Of a stretch of 64,000 nucleotides of DNA, positions 59,501 through 64,000 are shown piece by piece. The stretch is from Paenibacillus sp. MAHUQ-63 (lineage in GTDB: Bacteria; Bacillota; Bacilli; Paenibacillales; NBRC-103111): the NCBI RefSeq assembly GCF_028765165.1, contig NZ_JARADB010000001.1:372001-436000 (forward strand), in the 5' to 3' direction. Numbering within the stretch: the stretch's first letter is position 1; each line of letters begins with the position of its first letter. The translations under genes were made by a program, and so were the position numbers. Under the pieces are notes generated by a model. The model did no database searches, was not told the origin of the DNA, and worked only from the letters and a program-made list of their open reading frames with translations.

Positions 59501-60739
59501 TTATGCGTTGACAGCGGCAGGTGCCGCCTCAGGCTGCTGTACGTTCAGCTTCTTATCCGACGGCAGCAGCGCCGCCAGCAATCCGATCAGCGGCAGGAAG
59601 GCGCAGAGCTTGATGACGTAGGAGATGCTCGTCGCATCAGCCAGGTTACCCAGCACAGCGGAGCCAATCCCTCCTAAACCGAAAGCAAGGCCGAAGAATA
59701 AGCCCGAGACCGTCCCCACTTTGCCGGGCAGCAGCTCCTGCGCGTAGACGACAATGACGGAGAAGCCGGATAGCAAAATAAATCCGATACATGCGCACAG
59801 CACGCCAGCCCAGAACAGATTGGCATACGGCAACAGCAGCGAGAACGGGGCAGTGCCCAAGATGGAGAACCAAATCATGTTTCTTCTGCCGAACTTATCC
59901 GCCAGCGGTCCTCCCATGAATGTACCGACCGCTCCGGCGGCAAGCAGGGTGAAGATGAACAGTTGGGCTTTCTCTACGGAAAGCTGATGCTGCTCGATCA
60001 AATAAAAGGCATAGAAGCCTGTCATGCTTGCGACATAGACGAATTTGGAAAATAACAGCAGGATCAGGATCGTTATGGCGTAAGCTACCGTCTTGCGGGG
60101 CAGCGGCTGCTTGGCGGCTGCCGCCTTGTCGGTTGAGCGGGAACGGTTTTTGCCCGCGTTGCCGTACCATTTGGCTACGAAAAATTGAACGACAATCGCC
60201 GCTGCAGCGACGAACGAGAACCAAATGATGCCGAATTGGCCGAAAGGTACGAAAATCAAGGCCGTGAAGACAGGAGCCAGCGCCTGCCCAATGTTGCCGC
60301 CCGTCTGGAAAATCGACTGCGCGAGCCCTCTGCGGGGCCCTGCCGCCAAGTAGGCGACACGGGAAGCTTCCGGGTGCAGAACAGAGGAGCCTATCCCAAC
60401 AAGAATGACGGCGCCCAGCACTTGAATGAACGAAGAAGCGACGGCGAGCAGAATGACGCCAAGAAGCGAGAAAAATACGCCTGCAGGCAGCAACAGCGGC
60501 TTCGGCCTCGCATCGGTGTATAAGCCGATTAGCGGCTGGAACAAGGAGGCTGTCACATTCAGCGTAAACGCGATCCATCCGATCTGCGAGAAGCTCAGCT
60601 GCAGGGAGCTATGCAGAATCGGGAAGACAGCCGGAATGACGGATTGAATCGCATCATTCAACAAATGGACCAGAGAGATGGAAAATAAAATGGCATAAAC
60701 GGTTTGATTGCTAGCTGATTCTGATTTCGATACTGACAT
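59501..60739 (-). CDS. MFS transporter, fosmidomycin-resistance (Fsr) type
   Basis: This 412-residue, twelve-helix transporter has HLLNDAIQSVIPAVFPIL (20-37), GIGSSVLHPEASRVAYLAAG and SIFQTGGNIGQALAP, which are hallmarks of Fsr-like efflux proteins. The 57-bp gap to the FadR-type regulator upstream suggests regulation by it. ATG 60739 follows AAAGGGG. Natural substrate unknown. Confidence 0.9.
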   Translation of the reverse strand: MSVSKSESASNQTVYAILFSISLVHLLNDAIQSVIPAVFPILHSSLQLSFSQIGWIAFTLNVTASLFQPLIGLYTDARPKPLLLPAGVFFSLLGVILLAVASSFIQVLGAVILVGIGSSVLHPEASRVAYLAAGPRRGLAQSIFQTGGNIGQALAPVFTALIFVPFGQFGIIWFSFVAAAAIVVQFFVAKWYGNAGKNRSRSTDKAAAAKQPLPRKTVAYAITILILLLFSKFVYVASMTGFYAFYLIEQHQLSVEKAQLFIFTLLAAGAVGTFMGGPLADKFGRRNMIWFSILGTAPFSLLLPYANLFWAGVLCACIGFILLSGFSVIVVYAQELLPGKVGTVSGLFFGLAFGLGGIGSAVLGNLADATSISYVIKLCAFLPLIGLLAALLPSDKKLNVQQPEAAPAAVNA

Positions 60740-60796
60740 TGCAAACAGCCCCTTTCATCATATCATCTGATGTTTAATAACAGAGGAGAGATCAAG

Positions 60797-61504
60797 CTAC
60801 TCCTGATTGATATATTTCTCCAGCTGGGACACGGTTTCATCGAGGTTTTTCATCGTCCAGTACTCTACTCCCGCGACGTCTTTATCCTTGATCGCCAAGT
60901 ACATATTCTCATGGTAGAGATGATGGGGATCATGAATGGTTTCGACGCTGACCAATTTCTGCGAAGCTTCCAGAAGCGCCGACGTGAAAGACCGGTACAA
61001 GTCGACGACGACGGAGTTTTTGCTCGCTACGGCAATGGACAGATGGAATTTGACATCGAAATTCAAATAGGTGTTCATGTCGCCTTTCTCCAGCGCCTCT
61101 AAGCGCTGATCGAGCGCACTGCGCATTTGCTCGAGATCGTGCTCATCGCGCCGCTCGGCGGCAAGCCGGGAAATCTCCAGCTCCAGCATTCTTCGAACCT
61201 CGTAGACTTCGAGAATCTCCGCTCTGCGCAGCCTGTGATCCAGCGGCTCCTGCATGCCGGATTGAGCCTTGAGGAACGTGCCGAAGCCCTGCTTCTTCTC
61301 CAGCAGTCCGGCGTGCACAAGCACCCTGACCGCTTCGCGGATCGTCGAGCGGCCGACGGCGAATTGCTGCATGAGCTCCGGCTCCGTAGGAATTTTATCG
61401 CCCGGCTTAATCTCTCCTTCCGAGATTTTCTTTTGCAGCTGATTCACCACATCGTCAACGAGCTTGGGACGATTCAGCGGTTGAAAGGACATTTTGGAAT
61501 TCAT
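60797..61504 (-). CDS. FadR/GntR-family transcriptional regulator with FCD domain
   Basis: The 235-residue regulator has a winged helix (about 10-70, TEPELMQQFAVGRSTIREAV) and an all-helical FCD domain (about 85-225) with the metal-binding Asp and His residues in NFDVKFHLSIA and YHENMYLAI. FCD regulators respond to small carboxylates. ATG 61504 follows AGGAGA. It probably controls the operon formed with the Fsr-type and ABC genes. Confidence 0.9.
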   Translation of the reverse strand: MNSKMSFQPLNRPKLVDDVVNQLQKKISEGEIKPGDKIPTEPELMQQFAVGRSTIREAVRVLVHAGLLEKKQGFGTFLKAQSGMQEPLDHRLRRAEILEVYEVRRMLELEISRLAAERRDEHDLEQMRSALDQRLEALEKGDMNTYLNFDVKFHLSIAVASKNSVVVDLYRSFTSALLEASQKLVSVETIHDPHHLYHENMYLAIKDKDVAGVEYWTMKNLDETVSQLEKYINQE

Positions 61505-61585
61505 CAGATCATCTCCTGTTTGGAAAGAGTATAGCATAGGCCCTCTTCCATTTTCCATCTATTTTTTATCATGCCCCGCATGAAG

Positions 61586-61618
61586 AAAAACACTTCCCCC
61601 GTTCGCTTAGGAAAGTGC
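61586..61618 (-). terminator. Terminator after the Ser/Cys-rich protein gene
   Basis: On the minus strand CACTTTCC pairs with GGAAGTG and is followed by five T residues. Confidence 0.75.
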
Positions 61619-61632
61619 TGATGGACAATGAT

Positions 61633-62661
61633 TCAGCTGGACCCGCAACCGGATCCGCAGCTGGATCCCGAAGAACAGGAAGACCCTGAAGAACACGAGC
61701 TTCCGCTGCCAGAGTCGCCTGAGTCGCCTGATTGGCCGGAATCGCCGGAATCACCTGAATCATCGGAGTCGGAGCCTCCGAAGCCCCCGCAGCCTGAAGA
61801 TGAGCAGCCGCTCTGCTTATCTCTCGGATCGACCGGAGCGTTCTCCGGGTAATGGTCGTTCATCTCGCTGGCATAGCTCTCCGGGTTATGGATGGAGAAG
61901 AACATCATCGCACCTGCCAAATAAACCATGGAGGCCGGATTGATAAGCGGGTCGTTCCACCCTGTATCCTCCATCTTGCGGCTTGCCGCCGCCTGCCTGG
62001 CCTCCTGAACCGCCTGCCGAATCAATAGGTCGATCGTTTCCGCAACCTCCGGATACCGCCGTGCCTGTTCCATATTGAACAGCTGCTCGGCAATGATATC
62101 CGGCTGGTCTGCGCGCAGCAGCTCCGTGAGCTGCGCATCCAGCGGATTGCGGAAGAAGCCGTTCCAGCAGCGTTTGCTGCTCGGCGCGAACTCGAATAAA
62201 TGCGCGTATACCCAATCGAACCAAGCCCGTTCTCCCGGTATCATTCTCGGCTCGCGCTCCGGAGAGTGATGGATGACGCCCCCTGCGAATTGTTCCCCGA
62301 ACCGCTGGTATTCTCTGGTGAACATCAACATCTCGTGCCAGATATCATCGATTTCGCTGCTGAACATCGGAGTCGATTTCAGGATGAGCGTCATCAGGAA
62401 ATAGCGCTTCAGCTCGAACCATTTGCAAGCGAACTCATCGTCGGTCATGCGCGGATGCTCGGAACGGACCCGGTATTCGATTCTTTCCGCATAATCGGCC
62501 GGAATCGAACGGTTCAGCTTGGCGACTATTCCCTCTAGCGGAATACCTTGAAGAAGCCCGGCACCTTGAGGCAGATCAGCGGCCCGGTAGACCGGTTTGC
62601 TTGCCGCTTGCCGGCTCCGCTTTGGCTTTTTCGTTGATTTGCCGAATAAAAAACGAAACAT
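61633..62661 (-). CDS. Protein with Ser/Gly/Asp/Cys-rich repeat tail, unknown function
   Basis: The 342-residue protein has a basic N-terminus (MFRFLFGKSTKKPKRSRQ), a helical central domain with SSEIDDIWHEMLMFTREYQR and GGVIHHSPER (about 118-152), a hydrophobic segment near 255-268 and a low-complexity tail of SGDSGD and SCSSGS repeats ending in Cys-rich SCGSGCGSS. The DxIWHxxLxFTxxY pattern resembles the glycine-rich-domain (GRDP/DUF1399) group, where it marks a conserved His motif; this is tentative. ATG 62661 follows AGGAGGG. Confidence 0.68.
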   Translation of the reverse strand: MFRFLFGKSTKKPKRSRQAASKPVYRAADLPQGAGLLQGIPLEGIVAKLNRSIPADYAERIEYRVRSEHPRMTDDEFACKWFELKRYFLMTLILKSTPMFSSEIDDIWHEMLMFTREYQRFGEQFAGGVIHHSPEREPRMIPGERAWFDWVYAHLFEFAPSSKRCWNGFFRNPLDAQLTELLRADQPDIIAEQLFNMEQARRYPEVAETIDLLIRQAVQEARQAAASRKMEDTGWNDPLINPASMVYLAGAMMFFSIHNPESYASEMNDHYPENAPVDPRDKQSGCSSSGCGGFGGSDSDDSGDSGDSGQSGDSGDSGSGSSCSSGSSCSSGSSCGSGCGSS

Positions 62662-62824
62662 AGGCATCCCTCCTTTTATCCAATATACCATTTGTTTCCT
62701 TAACTGTGTCAATGCCAAAAATCCCGCTCCATACAGCGCATACCGCCCCTGCTTCACGCAAATGGAATATTCGCTGGGCATGCAAATTTTGCAAATGATA
62801 TAATGCGTTTATGGAGGTGTTTCG

Positions 62825-63715
62825 ATGAAAATAGCAGTCACCGGCGGGAGCGGCTTTATCGGCAGACGCTTGATCGCCCATTTCCTGCGGCAGGGTCATG
62901 AGGTTATGACGATCTCTCGCTCTTCAGCTACCGTCGTGCCTGGCGCACGCACGGTAACCTGGGAGCAGCTCCGCTCACCGGAAGCGTATACGGACGGTCT
63001 GGATGCCATCGTCAACCTGGCCGGAGAGTCCATCAACCAGCGATGGACCGCAGCCGCGAAGTCCCGCATTCTGGAATCGCGCCTGCAAGCCGCCCGCCAA
63101 GTAGCTCAGCTCGTAGAACGGATGGACAAGAAACCGCAGGTCGTCATCAACGCATCGGGCATGTCGGTCTACGGCACCTCGGAGACGGCGACCTTCGATG
63201 AGCGCAGCCCGCAGAACGAGACGGATTTCTTATCCCGCGTAGTCGTGAAGTGGGAGCAAGCGGCGGATCAAATTCGCGGACCGCGTATCGTGAAGGTTCG
63301 GGTCGGCTTAGTACTCGACGGCAAGGAAGGCGCCTTCCCCAAGATGGCTATGCCCTATAAGCTGGGCGTCGGAGGCCCGGTCGGCAGCGGCAGGCAATGG
63401 CTGTCGTGGATCCATATCGACGATATGGTGAGACTGATCGATTTCTGCCTACACGACGAGTCAATAAGCGGTCCCGTGAATGCAACCGCACCCAACCCCG
63501 TCACGAACAAACAATTCGGGGCTGCACTGGCCCGTGCGCTGCATAGGCCGAATCTTTTTCCGCTTCCCGCTTTTGTCATGAAGCTCGTCTTCGGAGAATT
63601 GTCCGTCCTGCTTCTGGAAGGGCAGAAGGTGCTGCCCCACGTGCTGCTTCAGCATGGCTTCTCCTTCTCGTATACGACCGTCGAAGCTGCGCTGGCGGAT
63701 ATAGTGAGCCCATAA
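62825..63715 (+). CDS. TIGR01777-family NAD-dependent epimerase/dehydratase (YfcH-like)
   Basis: The 296-residue short-chain dehydrogenase relative starts with the nucleotide-binding motif TGGSGFIGRRL (6-16), has LAGESINQRWTAAAKSRI (64-81), the motif SGMSVYG in place of the YxxxK region, and a DUF1731-like C-terminus. Substrate unknown; the family is related to cell-division inhibitor-like proteins of no proven role. ATG 62825 follows GGAGGTG. Confidence 0.88.
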   Translation: MKIAVTGGSGFIGRRLIAHFLRQGHEVMTISRSSATVVPGARTVTWEQLRSPEAYTDGLDAIVNLAGESINQRWTAAAKSRILESRLQAARQVAQLVERMDKKPQVVINASGMSVYGTSETATFDERSPQNETDFLSRVVVKWEQAADQIRGPRIVKVRVGLVLDGKEGAFPKMAMPYKLGVGGPVGSGRQWLSWIHIDDMVRLIDFCLHDESISGPVNATAPNPVTNKQFGAALARALHRPNLFPLPAFVMKLVFGELSVLLLEGQKVLPHVLLQHGFSFSYTTVEAALADIVSP

Positions 63716-63760
63716 ACCCGGACTTCACGAGGGCTTCTCGTTGTGTTCGGGTTTCTTTTT
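63715..63760 (+). terminator. Terminator after the epimerase gene
   Basis: AAACCCGGAC-type arm pairs with the TCGGGTTT arm and is followed by CTTTTT. The hairpin starts at the stop codon. Confidence 0.7.
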
Positions 63761-63770
63761 CAAAAAACAC

Positions 63771-63799
63771 TTCACAATCCATTTAAATTTGTGTACAAT
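63771..63799 (+). promoter_or_regulatory. Promoter of the glutathione peroxidase gene with overlapping AT-rich palindrome
   Basis: TTCACA (63771-63776), a 17-bp spacer and TACAAT (63794-63799) form a good sigma-A promoter. TACAATTAATTTGT over the -10 element resembles the OhrR operator core TACAATTAAATTGT, which would fit peroxide control; the match is imperfect and the regulator is not in the window. Confidence 0.6.
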
Positions 63800-63833
63800 T
63801 AATTTGTTTGAAATATAAATAAGGGTGATGTTA

Positions 63834-64000
63834 ATGAGCATCTATCAATTTACAGCCCGGACCATCCGCGGCGACAATAAATCGTTATCCGACTATGAAG
63901 GCCAAGTGCTGCTTATCGTCAATACAGCGTCCAAATGCGGGTTCGCCCCTCAGTTCCACGGCCTTCAAGAGCTGCATGACACCTACCAAGACCAAGGCTT
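63834..64000 (+). CDS. Glutathione peroxidase family protein (5' part only)
   Basis: The frame from ATG 63834, behind AAGGGTG, encodes MSIYQFTARTIRG and VLLIVNTASKCGFAPQF, the N-terminal third of a glutathione-peroxidase-like (thioredoxin-fold) enzyme. The active-site residue is a normal cysteine (TASKCGF) as in bacterial BsaA/Gpo proteins, which use thioredoxin. The gene runs off the end of the window after 55 codons. Confidence 0.9.
   Translation, partial: MSIYQFTARTIRGDNKSLSDYEGQVLLIVNTASKCGFAPQFHGLQELHDTYQDQG

Noticed and set aside
1-64000. tRNA, rRNA, CRISPR arrays and intact insertion sequences
   Set aside because: I looked for tRNA T-loop patterns, rRNA blocks, regularly spaced repeats and transposase motifs on both strands and found none convincing.

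Overview
The window looks like a chromosomal segment of a spore-forming, low-to-mid GC Firmicute of the Paenibacillaceae (Paenibacillus or a close relative). The evidence is strong AGGAGG ribosome binding sites, frequent TTG and GTG starts, sigma-A promoters of the TTGACA-N17-TATAAT type, a T-box leader, an Mn2+ riboswitch, a YjcZ-type sporulation microprotein and YtpB, YitT, DUF2252 and YugP proteins. This is inferred from gene content and signals only; no database was consulted. No rRNA, tRNA, CRISPR array or intact insertion sequence was seen.

Layout. 0-5 kb: zinc protease, GltC-like LysR regulator, thiol peroxidase, MntH, acetyltransferase. 5-8 kb: xylulokinase behind a 31-bp ROK/XylR-type palindrome, then a 6S RNA gene on the minus strand with its own promoter and terminator, a DUF624 membrane protein and a 27-residue YjcZ-like gene. 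8-16.5 kb: RNA helicase CshA, a DUF4178-DUF4247 pair, YitT, TatA, an MFS transporter, a DUF4015 glycosidase-like protein and a hydroxyacid dehydrogenase. 16.5-21 kb, minus strand: a T-box-controlled divergent seryl-tRNA synthetase, pfkA, a YtpB-like terpene synthase and two unknown genes. 21-27 kb: a MOP-fold protein, an MFS protein and a MacB/MacA-like ABC efflux set, then a nitroreductase. 28-34 kb: a complete six-gene sugar-acid operon (deacetylase, DgaE-type ammonia-lyase, DgaF-type aldolase, PfkB kinase, GntR regulator, GntP permease) behind a promoter bracketed by two copies of TATAACGTTATA.

34-46.9 kb is core-like: a cold shock gene, an Mn2+ riboswitch feeding a TerC/YjbE protein with an apparent AbrB-like tail, a PepF peptidase with a possible signal peptide, an HD-GYP protein, CapA, phosphoesterase and methyltransferases. 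46.9-49.95 kb is an AT-rich accessory island. It is bounded by an imperfect ~80-bp repeat of the 3' end and terminator of the rRNA methyltransferase gene, and holds orphan immunity-like genes and a multiply frame-broken remnant. 50-51.3 kb is a graveyard: nested inverted repeats and a fused, nonsense-containing permease/polysaccharide-lyase-like pseudogene.

51.5-64 kb returns to core-like genes (Nudix, DUF2252, VOC, DHH phosphoesterase, MFS and ABC proteins, FadR-type regulator, epimerase, glutathione peroxidase). Within it, at 56.4-56.6 kb on the minus strand, sits what I read as a c-di-GMP-I (GEMM) riboswitch with a terminator. It controls a single 99-residue protein that I cannot assign to any family, and it is my best candidate for something undescribed. 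An HD-GYP protein in the same window is a plausible c-di-GMP phosphodiesterase.
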